The position numbers were made by a program, and so were the translations under genes. A stretch of 33,642 nt of DNA, taken from positions 1-33,642 of the forward strand of contig DATHVN010000086.1 of assembly GCA_035461305.1 (NCBI GenBank), read 5' to 3'. The notes under the pieces were generated by a model. That model worked only from the letters and a program-made list of their open reading frames with translations. It did no database searches and was not told the origin of the DNA. Positions within the stretch are counted from its first letter, which is position 1, and every line of letters starts with the position of its first letter. Positions 1-7,345 of this stretch are shown here, one piece after another. Source of the stretch: Euzebyales bacterium (lineage in GTDB: Bacteria > Actinomycetota > Nitriliruptoria > Euzebyales > JAHELV01).

Positions 1-90
1 TCGCCGCGTCGGCGGCTCTGCACACTCTTCGACCTCGACCTGCCCGGCGCCTACGACCTCCACGCGGTGCTCCGGACGGATACTCCATAG
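1..90 (+). CDS. 3' end of an unidentified gene (partial)
   Basis: Frame 1 is open from the window edge to a TAG at 88-90 and gives 29 residues ending in DLHAVLRTDTP. The composition (DLDLPGAYDLH) looks like ordinary protein rather than antisense noise. The N-terminal part lies outside the window and I do not recognise the family. It stops about 60 bases before the YnfA-like start on the same strand, so the two could be co-transcribed. Identification is not possible from this piece. Confidence 0.35.
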   Translation, partial: SPRRRLCTLFDLDLPGAYDLHAVLRTDTP

Positions 91-152
91 TGCGCTGCCC
101 CGAGGCGACGCGGATGCTGCCGTGGTGGCGCGCGGGCCGTAGCGTCGTCGCC

Positions 153-492
153 ATGACCGTCATCGCGTCCGCGGCCTTGTTCGTGCTCGCGGCGGTCGCC
201 GAGATCGGCGGTGCCTCTGGTGTGGGAGGGCGTCCGCGAACGCCGCGGGTGGCCGTTCGTCGTCGCGGGGGTGCTTGCGCTGGGGCGCGTACGAGTTCGT
301 CGCGACGTGCCAGCCGTTCCAGCACTTCGGTCGGATCCTGGCCGCCTACGGCGGCGTGTTCGTCGCCGGGTCGCTGGCCTGGGGTGTGGCGTTCGACGGC
401 TTCCGGCCGGACCGCTTCGACCTGATCGGCGCCGCGATCTGCCTCGTCGGCGTGACCGTGATCATGTACACACCGCGTGCGGCGCGGGGTGA
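153..492 (+). pseudogene. YnfA/UPF0060-family small membrane protein, frameshifted
   Basis: Read across three frames, this matches the UPF0060 (YnfA) family of about 110-residue, four-helix inner-membrane proteins distantly related to small multidrug transporters. The N-terminal helix with AEIGGA is in the frame of the ATG at 153. [12 protein letters not shown] follows in a second frame from about 211. [33 protein letters not shown] and [12 protein letters not shown] to VIMYTPR are in a third frame from about 275. The second shift fits one extra G in a GGGG run near 284-287. The end needs one more base to reach the TGA at 490-492; as written, the frame runs on to 625. All family landmarks survive, so it is either a recent pseudogene or an intact gene with sequencing indels. 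Its 3' end faces the PhoU-like gene. Confidence 0.75.
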
Positions 493-541
493 GCTTCGAC
501 CCACACGCGTGGTGGCGTCGCGGCGCGCGGGAGGACGCGGG

Positions 542-1237
542 TCAAGTGGCGATGTCGACGTGGCGTGCGCGGTGGCTGTTTCGCGCGTCGTGGTGGTCGA
601 GCTGGTCGAGTGGCAGCGCGACTGATGTCACGACGTTGGTCAGGTGGACGGCGATGCGCGACAGGTGCTGGTAGGCCAGTGCGGTGGCGGTGCCGTGGGT
701 GGCGTCGTCGGTGACGACCAGCAGGTCGATCGCGAGGTCGATCTCGTCGGTGAGCGCAACGGTCAGCGTGACCTGTTCGGCGGCGACGGTGGGGTCGTGG
801 GTGCGCAGCACGTCACGTGCGGCGGCGAGGTGCGCGTCGAGGTTGGTGCGGTAGGCGGCCAGCTGCGTGTGTTGGGGCTGGTGGGGTGTGAAGTGTCCGT
901 GGATGCGGGCGAGGCGGGCGAGTCCGGAGGCGTGGTCGCCGATGCGTTGGATGTCGTTGACGGTCGACATCGCGGCGAGCATGGCCGGCAGGTCGGTGTG
1001 GGCGCCGCGGACGGCCGCGTGGACCACGAGCTCGCGGCGGACCTGGCGGGCGAGCTCGTCGAGGCGGTCGTCGCTGCGGCGGGCCCGGTCGCGCAGTGTC
1101 GCGGGGTCGGTGGTGCCGAGTAGGCCGCTGACGCCCAAGGTGAGGGTGTGGCAGTCGATGTCGAGCATGTCGCGGAAGCGCTGGTGGATTCTGTCGAGTC
1201 CGCCGGCGCGTTGTGTGAACAGGTCGCGCCACGCCAT
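542..1237 (-). CDS. PhoU-like (DUF47/PhoU domain) protein
   Basis: A 231-residue all-helical protein that resembles the PhoU fold. PhoU proteins are peripheral regulators of phosphate uptake, acting on PstSCAB and the PhoR kinase, or partners of Pit-type transporters. A metal-ligand-type helix motif is visible ([10 protein letters not shown], near residue 105), and a second half contains [16 protein letters not shown]. The frame is open further upstream to 1372. I start at the ATG at 1237 ([10 protein letters not shown]) because the upstream stretch is low-complexity and overlaps a strong inverted repeat. A GTG four codons earlier, just after GGGGAT, is an alternative start. No phosphate transporter is visible nearby, so the partner is unknown. 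It converges on the YnfA remnant. Confidence 0.65.
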   Translation of the reverse strand: MAWRDLFTQRAGGLDRIHQRFRDMLDIDCHTLTLGVSGLLGTTDPATLRDRARRSDDRLDELARQVRRELVVHAAVRGAHTDLPAMLAAMSTVNDIQRIGDHASGLARLARIHGHFTPHQPQHTQLAAYRTNLDAHLAAARDVLRTHDPTVAAEQVTLTVALTDEIDLAIDLLVVTDDATHGTATALAYQHLSRIAVHLTNVVTSVALPLDQLDHHDARNSHRARHVDIAT

Positions 1238-1260
1238 GGTCGCCGTCACATCCCCGTGGT

Positions 1261-1291
1261 GGGTGTGCGGTTTCGGCTTCACCGCACACCC
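1261..1291 (-). promoter_or_regulatory. 11-bp perfect inverted repeat in the phoU-like 5' region
   Basis: GGGTGTGCGGT (1261-1271) and ACCGCACACCC (1281-1291) are exact reverse complements around the 9-base loop TTCGGCTTC. The element lies 24 bases upstream of the chosen PhoU-like start. It could be an operator, a leader hairpin or a terminator without a U-tract; the sequence does not decide. Confidence 0.45.
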
Positions 1292-1479
1292 GGAGTTGTT
1301 GCTCAATGCTAGTTGACTCAACAGTGGTTGTGCAAGTGGTTGCTGCCGGTGAATCGGCGAGTGTGTTCTCACCGCGGGGTGTCGCCGGCGCTGGCGGCAC
1401 GGGTCTGATGCCCCCGAGTGTCGGTGTACGCAGCGAAGCCACTGGCGGCGTCTGCGGTAGGGGTGTGGCGACGTTCGGG

Positions 1480-1800
1480 TCAGGTGATCAGCGCGCGGCT
1501 GAGGATCGCGAGGCGTTCTGGCACGGGGCGGTAGTAGACCCAGCGGCCGCGTTTGTGGCTGTCGACCAGGCCGGCGTCACGCAGCACCTTGAGATGGTGG
1601 CTCACGGTGGGCTGCGACACGCCGAGGGGTTCGACGAGGTCGCAGGCGGCGCAGGCCTCGCCGGCGGCGGCGATGAGGCTGAGCAGCCGCAGCCGGGTGG
1701 GGTCGGCGAGCACGCCGAACCATCCCGCGAGCTCCTCGGCCTCGGCGGTGGTGAGCGGCGCGTCGAGCAGCGGCGCGCAGCACTCGACGACGGGCCGCAT
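1480..1800 (-). CDS. arsR: ArsR/SmtB-family metalloregulator
   Basis: A 106-residue winged-helix repressor that in this family leaves DNA when As(III)/Sb(III) binds. The helix-turn-helix reads GVSQPTVSHHLKVLRDAGLV (60-79), followed by the wing KRGRWVYY. Cysteines lie at 7-8 (VECC) and at 50 and 53 (EACAACDLV). This layout is like the actinobacterial (Corynebacterium) ArsR type, whose As(III) site uses an N-terminal Cys pair plus a Cys near residue 55, rather than the E. coli CVCDLC site. The ATG at 1800 follows GGAAAGGA with good spacing. It is the second gene of an operon, 35 bases after the permease, so repressor and pump are probably co-expressed and autoregulated through the sites at 2848-2907. 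Confidence 0.9.
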   Translation of the reverse strand: MRPVVECCAPLLDAPLTTAEAEELAGWFGVLADPTRLRLLSLIAAAGEACAACDLVEPLGVSQPTVSHHLKVLRDAGLVDSHKRGRWVYYRPVPERLAILSRALIT

Positions 1801-1835
1801 GGTGCGGGTCCTTTCCGTTCGGGTCGGCGGTGTGG

Positions 1836-2837
1836 TCACAGGACCAGGGTGCCCAGCCAGCCGAGCAGGACCGCGGCGACGACCAGGATGGCCACGACCA
1901 GGCCGACGACGCGGCGACGGGCGATGACCAGCAGGCCGGTGACCGCGCCGATGCTGGTGCCGGCGCCGGTCACCAGGAACGCCAGCGTGGCGCCGGCGCC
2001 CATGCCGCCGTCCATCAGGGCGGCGACCAGCGGCAGCGACGCCTCGGTGTTGACGTACGCCGGGACGCCGAGCAGGGCGGCGATTGGCACCGCCGTGGCG
2101 CTGTCGCCGCCGAGGTAGGTGGTGATCCACGAGGTGGGGATCGCCTCGATGACCAGGTAGCCGAGTGCGGTGAACGCCAGGAAGAACACCACCAGCCGGC
2201 GACCCACGACCAGCGTCTCGCGGAACAGGTCGTCGAGTCGCAGCCGCTGCCAGGTCGTCACCGGCGGCGGCGCCGGTCGTGTCAACGTCAGCGTCGTACC
2301 GTTCGCGGCCGTGTCCGACCGCGCCTGGTCCGCAGCGGACACCTCGCACGCGTCGTCGCCGCACGGTGCGGGCTCGGGTGTGACGCGGGCCTGGCCGTGC
2401 AACCAGCCGGTTCGCTCGATCCGCGCGGTCACGGCGCCGGCGGCGAGCCCGATCACGATGGTGCCGAGGAAGAAGACCAGCGCGAACGGCCAGCCGAACA
2501 GGCCCGCGGACAACAGCAGCTCGGCCGGGCTCGTCAGCGGCGACGCGACCATGAACGCCACCAGCGGCGCCCACGGCGCCGATGCGGCGAGTCCGCCCAG
2601 CAGGATCGCGGTCGTACCGCAGGAGCAGAACGGCGTCAAGGTCGCCAGCGCGACCGCCGCGACAGTGCCCAGCCACACGCGGCGGCGCAGCAGCGCCTCC
2701 AGGCGATCAGTGCCCACGTAGGTGCTGACTGCTGCCGCGGCGATGATCGACAACACCAGGAACGGCCACGTCCCCGCGATGGTCCGGGTGACGTCCGCAG
2801 CGACATCGTCGACCAGTGTCCAGATCCAGGTGAGCAT
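1836..2837 (-). CDS. ArsP/YraQ-type permease (DUF318 family)
   Basis: A 333-residue polytopic membrane protein of the ArsP/YraQ permease family, known members of which export organoarsenicals. It has hydrophobic segments near 25-40, 55-70, 75-95, 105-135, 205-225, 245-265 and 285-330. The conserved membrane motif TPFCSCG (68-74) supplies the paired cysteines. A long polar loop rich in D, E and C (about 145-195) separates two symmetric halves; the second half carries LLGVPAYVNTEASLPL. It is the first gene after the operator region and precedes arsR. I infer arsenic or organoarsenical efflux from that pairing. Other YraQ-type permeases have unknown substrates, so the substrate is not proven. 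Confidence 0.8.
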   Translation of the reverse strand: MLTWIWTLVDDVAADVTRTIAGTWPFLVLSIIAAAAVSTYVGTDRLEALLRRRVWLGTVAAVALATLTPFCSCGTTAILLGGLAASAPWAPLVAFMVASPLTSPAELLLSAGLFGWPFALVFFLGTIVIGLAAGAVTARIERTGWLHGQARVTPEPAPCGDDACEVSAADQARSDTAANGTTLTLTRPAPPPVTTWQRLRLDDLFRETLVVGRRLVVFFLAFTALGYLVIEAIPTSWITTYLGGDSATAVPIAALLGVPAYVNTEASLPLVAALMDGGMGAGATLAFLVTGAGTSIGAVTGLLVIARRRVVGLVVAILVVAAVLLGWLGTLVL

Positions 2838-2847
2838 CGAAACACCT

Positions 2848-2907
2848 CATATAGACGTTCATCGATATATGGCCAGTGTGTCACATATATAGATGATCGT
2901 CAATACA
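2848..2907 (-). promoter_or_regulatory. Paired ArsR-like operator and promoter region of the arsP-arsR operon
   Basis: Two AT-rich 22-24 bp elements sit just upstream of the permease. The first (2848-2871), read on the minus strand, contains CATATATCGATGAACGTC; the second (2884-2907), read on the plus strand, contains CATATATAGATGATCGTC. They agree at about 19 of 22 positions and lie in opposite orientation. The core GATGATCGTC is itself an imperfect palindrome. A minus-strand TTGACG (2903-2898) lies inside the distal copy and could be a -35 hexamer. AT-rich palindromes of this kind are typical ArsR targets; binding is inferred. Confidence 0.6.
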
Positions 2908-2929
2908 TCGGCTGTGGCTCCTACGTCCG

Positions 2930-3679
2930 CTACGTCCACACATCCGCCGCGGTCTGCCGGGCCGTGGTGGGAGCTGCGCGACCGCGGTGCACGCGAGCGG
3001 CGACGACGACATCGGCCGGCTGGTCGGTGCCGTCGTCGGCGCAGATGCGCAGGCCGGGACCGTCGGGCTCGATCGCGTGGACGGTGACGGCGGCGACCAC
3101 GGTCACACCGTGGTGTTCAAGGTGCTCCGTGCTCGGCGTCGACGGTCGCCAGGACCTGGACGAGCATCTCAGCGACCGTGACGTCCAGCCGCGGTGCGTG
3201 AACGCGTCGGCCAGCTCCAGGCCGATGTATCCGGCGCCGACGACGACCACGCGGTGCGCGATCGCGGCGGTGATCGCGGCGGTGATGTCGGCGTGGACGG
3301 CGAACACTTGCTCCCTGTGGACACCGTCGAGATCCAATCCCGCGATGGGTGGTCGGGCGGGGACGACGCCGGTGCCGGAGATCAGCTGGTCATACCCGAT
3401 CGCCGCAGCGCCGCCGCCGGGCTCGGGGACGGTCAGCCTGTGCGCCTCGGCATCGACCGCCGTGGCGGTGTGGTCCAGCCGCAGCCGTAGCCCGGCGGCT
3501 TCGAGTCGCCGCAGTCGCGGTGTGCCAGGTCGCGCCAGTCCGCGGTCTCGCCGGACAGGTAGAACGGCAGCTTGCAGATGCTGACGTTGGGTAGGCGTCA
3601 GCGACGACCACGAGCCCGCTTCTACGCCAGCCTCTTCCGCGCGGGCCGGATGTTGGATCTCGTGCCGAACGCGAGCCAA
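2930..3679 (-). pseudogene. Truncated, frameshifted FAD/NAD(P)-disulfide oxidoreductase (CoA-disulfide reductase/NADH oxidase-like)
   Basis: The minus strand encodes recognisable pieces of a pyridine-nucleotide-disulfide oxidoreductase of the CoA-disulfide reductase/NADH oxidase type. ADAYP, then (frame change) NVSICKLPFYLSGETADW carries the family's single active-site Cys. After another change come GYDQLISGTGVVPARPPIAGL and the NAD(P) loop VVVVGAGYIGLELADAF. The shifts fit single-base losses in short runs: AAA to AA near 3588, CC to C near 3506, GG for GGG near 3190. A further shift precedes EHLEHHGVTVV. The N-terminal FAD loop and roughly 200 C-terminal residues are missing, because the frame ends at 2930 beside the ars operator. 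Truncation at both ends indicates a real remnant even if some indels are sequencing errors. Confidence 0.75.
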
Positions 3680-3821
3680 CGGTCAGCCGGCGTTTGGGGC
3701 CTACCTACGGCTCCGCGCCGGCATCCGCCACCGGACCGGCCTGCTTGTCCTCACCCTCACCGCCGACCGGATTCGCGCCGTCACCCGCTTCGACAACAGC
3801 GTGTCCCATGGTTCGTGCTGA
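3660..3821 (+). pseudogene. C-terminal remnant of an ECF sigma factor with SnoaL-like domain
   Basis: No start codon is available, but plus-strand frame 3 from about 3660 reads RANGQPAFGAYLRLRAG, then GLLVLTLTADRIRAVTRF, and stops with TGA at 3819-3821. This pattern is the C-terminal SnoaL-like (NTF2-fold) tail of ECF sigma factors of the SigG/ECF41 kind, which normally ends in a FGLP-like motif that is lost here. The catalytic sigma2 and sigma4 regions are absent. The remnant abuts, tail beside head, the flavoprotein remnant on the other strand, marking a rearrangement junction near 3660-3680. Confidence 0.55.
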
Positions 3822-4156
3822 CGCGATCGCTCCCCAGCCGATAGACCGCTCTCCCAGTGCGCTTCACATCGGGCATGCGAACGCGCAACGACGGACGCGG
3901 GATGCCCGGAAAGCGCGGACGAGCCGAGGGCGCCGCGTCTCCGAGCGCCGCGATCGAGCAGCGGTTCGTAGCTCGAGCCGCAGGACGGCGGTCGCTTCTA
4001 CTGCGACCACCCCAGCGGGGGTGGGAGCTCGACCATTTGATGTCTGTCATCATTGCCACCCCATGGTGGCGACCGGACCGTGCACTGTCTCACAGTGATG
4101 GGTGCTCACATGATCGTCGATGCGGGTAGGTCTTCGGACGCCGTTCCGGTGCAAGC
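3822..4156. other. Non-coding stretch
   Basis: No reading frame here resembles a protein; the open frames are GC-driven. One small hairpin is visible, GCCACC-CCAT-GGTGGC at 4055-4070, of unknown meaning. The stretch probably holds decayed sequence and the upstream region of the aldo/keto reductase gene. Confidence 0.5.
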
Positions 4157-4186
4157 TTGAGGCACTTGCTGTTCGGCCCACATATC
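4157..4186 (+). promoter_or_regulatory. Weak sigma70-like promoter candidate for the aldo/keto reductase
   Basis: TTGAGG (4157-4162) is followed after 18 bases by CATATC (4181-4186), 20 bases before the start at 4206. The match is 4 of 6 to the -35 consensus and only 3 of 6 to the -10. GAGGGG (4191-4196) is the ribosome binding site. The call is tentative. Confidence 0.25.
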
Positions 4187-4205
4187 GACAGAGGGGATGA
4201 TTACG

Positions 4206-5234
4206 ATGGTTCACCAGCCCGCTGCGGATCGCTATGAGCGCCTCGTGTATCGCCGGTGTGGGCGCAGTGGTGTGCGGCTTCCGGCGGTCACGCTCGGGCT
4301 GTGGCAGAACTTCGGCGACGAGACGCCGTTCTCGACCGTGCGGGCCCTGCTGACCCGCGCGTTCGACCGCGGCATCAACCACTTCGACCTGGCCAACAAC
4401 TACGGTCCGCCGTACGGCTACGCCGAGGAGGTCTTCGGGCGTGTGTTGGCGTCGGACCTGGCCGGCTACCGCGACGAGCTGTTCATCTCGACCAAGGCCG
4501 GCTACGACATGTGGCCGGGCCCGTTCGGCGTCGGTGGGTCACGTAAGTACCTGCTGGCCAGCCTGGACCAGAGCCTCGCGCGGATGGGTGTGGACCACGT
4601 CGACGTGTTCTACTCGCACCGCTTCGACCCGGACACGCCGCTGGAGGAGACGATGGGCGCGCTCGCCAGCGCGGTCTCGCAGGGCAAGGCGCTGTACGTC
4701 GGTGTGTCGTCGTACTCGCCGGCGAGGACGCGCGATGCCGCGCTGTTGCTCAAGGACATGGATGTGCCGTTGTTGATCCATCAGCCGTCGTACTCGATCC
4801 TGAACCGTTGGATCGAGGCCGAGTTGCTCGACGTGCTGGCGTGGGAGGGTGTCGGCTGCATTGCGTTCTCGGCGCTGGCGCAGGGCATGTTGACCGATAA
4901 GTACCTCGACGGTGTGCCCGAGGACTCGCGCGCTGCCAGGGTGGGCTCGCTTCGGCACGAGTGGCTGTCCGACGGGAACCTGCGGCAGATCCGCCGGCTC
5001 AACGAGATCGCTGCGGATCGCGGGCAGTCGCTGGCGCAGATGGCGATCGCGTGGACGCTGCGAGATGATCGCGTGACGTCGGCCCTCATTGGCGCCCGCA
5101 CGGTTGCGCAGTTGGAGGAGAACGTCGCCGCGCTCGACAACCTGGTGTTCTCCGACGACGAGCTCGCGGAGATCGACCGCACTGTCAGCGATGCAGGCAT
5201 CGACCTGTGGGCGGCATCACGTGAGGCGGGATGA
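4206..5234 (+). CDS. Aldo/keto reductase, YghZ/L-glyceraldehyde-3-phosphate reductase type
   Basis: A 342-residue (beta/alpha)8 NADPH-dependent aldehyde/ketone reductase. The catalytic tetrad of the AKR superfamily is visible: Asp61 and Tyr66 (FDLANNYGPPYG), Lys97 (STKAGY) and His138 (YSHRFD). The GPPYGYAEEVFGRVL segment and the SYSILNRWIEAELL stretch are characteristic of the YghZ/AKR14 group, which reduces L-glyceraldehyde 3-phosphate and methylglyoxal. The C-terminal cofactor region (SALIGARTVAQLEENVAAL) is complete. I chose the ATG at 4206 over one at 4197 because GAGGGG lies 9 bases before the former and overlaps the latter. The gene stands alone, and its physiological substrate cannot be read from context. 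Confidence 0.88.
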   Translation: MVHQPAADRYERLVYRRCGRSGVRLPAVTLGLWQNFGDETPFSTVRALLTRAFDRGINHFDLANNYGPPYGYAEEVFGRVLASDLAGYRDELFISTKAGYDMWPGPFGVGGSRKYLLASLDQSLARMGVDHVDVFYSHRFDPDTPLEETMGALASAVSQGKALYVGVSSYSPARTRDAALLLKDMDVPLLIHQPSYSILNRWIEAELLDVLAWEGVGCIAFSALAQGMLTDKYLDGVPEDSRAARVGSLRHEWLSDGNLRQIRRLNEIAADRGQSLAQMAIAWTLRDDRVTSALIGARTVAQLEENVAALDNLVFSDDELAEIDRTVSDAGIDLWAASREAG

Positions 5235-5400
5235 GCGGCGGCTCACAGCGGCGACGTGCGGTACCACTGCCCGCGGTCGAGATCGGTGGGAAGCGTGGGA
5301 GACCGGGATCATCGCGCAAGGACTCCGCACGGTGGGTCGTCGCTGACCTTCCGGCCGGCCGCCGGACCACGGACCCGGATGGGTGCGACCGCCGACGCGC

Positions 5401-5422
5401 CGAATCCCGCTCAGCGGATTCG
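5401..5422. terminator. Candidate bidirectional hairpin between convergent genes
   Basis: CGAATC-C-CGC, loop TCA, GCG-GATTCG forms a 9-bp stem with one bulged C. It lies between the convergent aldo/keto reductase (stop at 5234) and alcohol dehydrogenase (stop at 5445). There is no U-tract, as is common in high-GC actinobacteria. The rest of the 210-base gap shows nothing else. Confidence 0.4.
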
Positions 5423-5444
5423 GCATGTCGGACGACGGTGGCCG

Positions 5445-6500
5445 TCAGCGCGCGAGGGCGACCTTCAGCGCCTTCGTCTCCGCGGCGCGGCCGAAGGTGT
5501 CGTAGGCGTCGACGACGTCTTCGAGCTTGAAGCGGTGCGTGACGAACTGCTCGGGGTGCAGCTTGCCCTGCGCCACCAGCTTGAGCAGCATGGCCGTCGT
5601 CGTGGCGCTGACCAGCCCTGTCGTTATCGACACGTCCTTGATCCACAGGTCCTGCAGCGCCAGCTCCGCCGGTGCGCCGTGCACACCGACATTGGCGACG
5701 GCGCCACCGGGACGGATGAGCTGCGTACACATCTCAAAGGTGGCCGGCACGCCGACCGCCTCGATCGCCACGTCCACGCCCAGCCCGTCAGTCATCGCCA
5801 TCACCGCGTCGCGCCACCCGTCGGCACGGCTGTCGACACTGTCGGTGGCGCCGAACGTCTCGGCAACCTCGCGGCGGTTGGCATCCAGGTCGATGGCGAT
5901 GACCCGAGACGCGCCGTACAGCCCGACGGTCATAATCGCAGCCAGCCCCACCGGTCCTGCGCCGACGACCGCGACCACGTCACCCGGCTTCACCCCACCA
6001 TTGCGGACGCCGATCTCGAAGCCCGTGGGCAGGATGTCGGAGAGCATCAGCGCGGCTTCGTCGTCCACGCCGTCGGGCAGCTTGTACAGCGACGTGTCGG
6101 CGAAGGGGACCCTCACGTACTCGGCCTGCGTACCGTCGATCAGGTGCCCGAGGATCCAGCCGATCCCGGACGTGCCCTCGTCGGCCAAGCAGTGCGATGG
6201 AAGCTGCTGCTGGCAGTAGGCGCAGGAGCCACACGCGTTGATGCACGAGATGATCACCCGGTCGCCGACGGCCAGGCTGTTGACCGCCGACCCCACCTCG
6301 GTCACGGTGCCCACGCCCTCATGGCCGAGGACGCGGCCATCGGTCACCGCCGGAACGTCGCCCTTGAGGATGTGCAAATCAGTGCCGCAGATGGTCGTGG
6401 TGTCGACCTGCACGATGGCGTCGGTGGCCTGTGTGACCTGTGGGTCAGGGACCTCCTCCCAGGCCTTGCTGCCAGGTCCGTGGTAGACGAGCGCTTTCAT
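5445..6500 (-). CDS. Zinc-dependent medium-chain alcohol dehydrogenase
   Basis: A 351-residue MDR-family NAD(P)-dependent alcohol dehydrogenase. The catalytic zinc site is Cys38 (ICGTDLH) with the GHE motif at 59-61. The structural zinc site is the Cys quartet 90, 93, 96 and 104 (CGSCAYCQQQLPSHC). The Rossmann loop GAGPVG is at 180-185, followed by an acidic residue typical of NAD preference (IAIDLDA). The GTDLHILKGDVP and SDILPTGFE segments resemble bacterial zinc ADHs annotated as secondary-alcohol or butanediol-type enzymes. The ATG at 6500 follows GGGAG at 7 bases; the longer open frame upstream lacks such support. It is convergent with the aldo/keto reductase, and the substrate is unknown. 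Confidence 0.92.
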   Translation of the reverse strand: MKALVYHGPGSKAWEEVPDPQVTQATDAIVQVDTTTICGTDLHILKGDVPAVTDGRVLGHEGVGTVTEVGSAVNSLAVGDRVIISCINACGSCAYCQQQLPSHCLADEGTSGIGWILGHLIDGTQAEYVRVPFADTSLYKLPDGVDDEAALMLSDILPTGFEIGVRNGGVKPGDVVAVVGAGPVGLAAIMTVGLYGASRVIAIDLDANRREVAETFGATDSVDSRADGWRDAVMAMTDGLGVDVAIEAVGVPATFEMCTQLIRPGGAVANVGVHGAPAELALQDLWIKDVSITTGLVSATTTAMLLKLVAQGKLHPEQFVTHRFKLEDVVDAYDTFGRAAETKALKVALAR

Positions 6501-6877
6501 GATGGTGCTCCCTGTGGTTGACTCGGATCTACCAACCCTGACCGCCGGACAGCAGACCGCAGGGACGAACGACCGTACCAATCATCCCGGTCGGCTCCCT
6601 ACGAACCGGGACCATGGGCCGTGCACCGAAGGGCGGCGGTTCGCTCGATCGTGCATTGCGGACAGCTCGGCGAGTCAGGCGTCAGGTCCGGGACCGCGAA
6701 CCCGACGTCGCGCCTCACGACACGACTCGGCTGGCGCGGCGCGAATCCGGTCGTTCCACACCGGTCTGGTCCATCCCAAACGATCCCGTGCCTCGCGCCA
6801 GACCTCGGCCAGAGTTCTTGGCCAACATCCATGGCACCCGTCGTGATCGTGGAATCGAGATACGGCGCGCAGCATGC
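6501..6877. other. Intergenic region without recognisable gene
   Basis: About 377 bases between the alcohol dehydrogenase start and the DUF385 stop. Several frames are open on both strands but none shows domain-like composition or a ribosome binding site. It must contain the alcohol dehydrogenase promoter; I could not place it. Confidence 0.5.
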
Positions 6878-7345
6878 CTACTGCGACACCGGTGTCAGGC
6901 GGAGCACGGGGATCTGGCGATCGGTCTTGCGCTGGTAGTCGGCATACCTGGGGTGCTGGGAGGTGACCTGGGACCAGGCCCGCGTGCGCTCGGCGCCATC
7001 GACCTGGTCCACCTGGACGCGCTGTTGCACGCCGTCGACTTCGATCCACACCTGGTCTGGGTGCTCCGCGATGTTGTGGTACCAGCCGGGGTGCGTCCTG
7101 GCGCCCGCTGCCGATGCGATGATCAGCCACGCATCACCGTCCGCGATCCGCGCGACCGGCGTCTCCCGATGCTGGCCGGTCTTGGCGCCGACGGTGGTGA
7201 GGTAGAGCACGTCCATATCCAGGAACCGGTTGCCGCGGCGCCGGTGCCACCAGGCCATGACTCGGGCCATGAGCTTGACCACGGGGTTCGATGGCGGCAG
7301 CATCCGGGCGCCGTAGGTGCCAGACGGCAGCTTCTCGAACGCCAT
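6878..7345 (-). CDS. DUF385/F420-dependent nitroreductase-family protein (Ddn-like)
   Basis: A 155-residue split-barrel protein of the deazaflavin (F420)-dependent nitroreductase family (F420H2_quin_red, DUF385), widespread in Actinobacteria. Family landmarks are FLDMDVLYLTTVGAKTGQHR (cofactor phosphate-binding KTG.xR), PVARIADGDAWLIIASAAG and the HPGWYHNIAEHPD segment. Known members reduce quinones or nitroimidazoles with F420H2. The ATG at 7345 follows GAGG at 6 bases. The upstream extension to 7456 is unsupported and overlaps a separate open reading frame tail. No F420 biosynthesis gene is in the window. Confidence 0.9.
   Translation of the reverse strand: MAFEKLPSGTYGARMLPPSNPVVKLMARVMAWWHRRRGNRFLDMDVLYLTTVGAKTGQHRETPVARIADGDAWLIIASAAGARTHPGWYHNIAEHPDQVWIEVDGVQQRVQVDQVDGAERTRAWSQVTSQHPRYADYQRKTDRQIPVLRLTPVSQ

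Noticed and set aside
1830-3584. A 584-codon plus-strand frame opposite the ars operon
   Set aside because: It consists of Arg/Gly/Asp/Gln-rich low-complexity sequence antisense to ArsP and contains no family motif.
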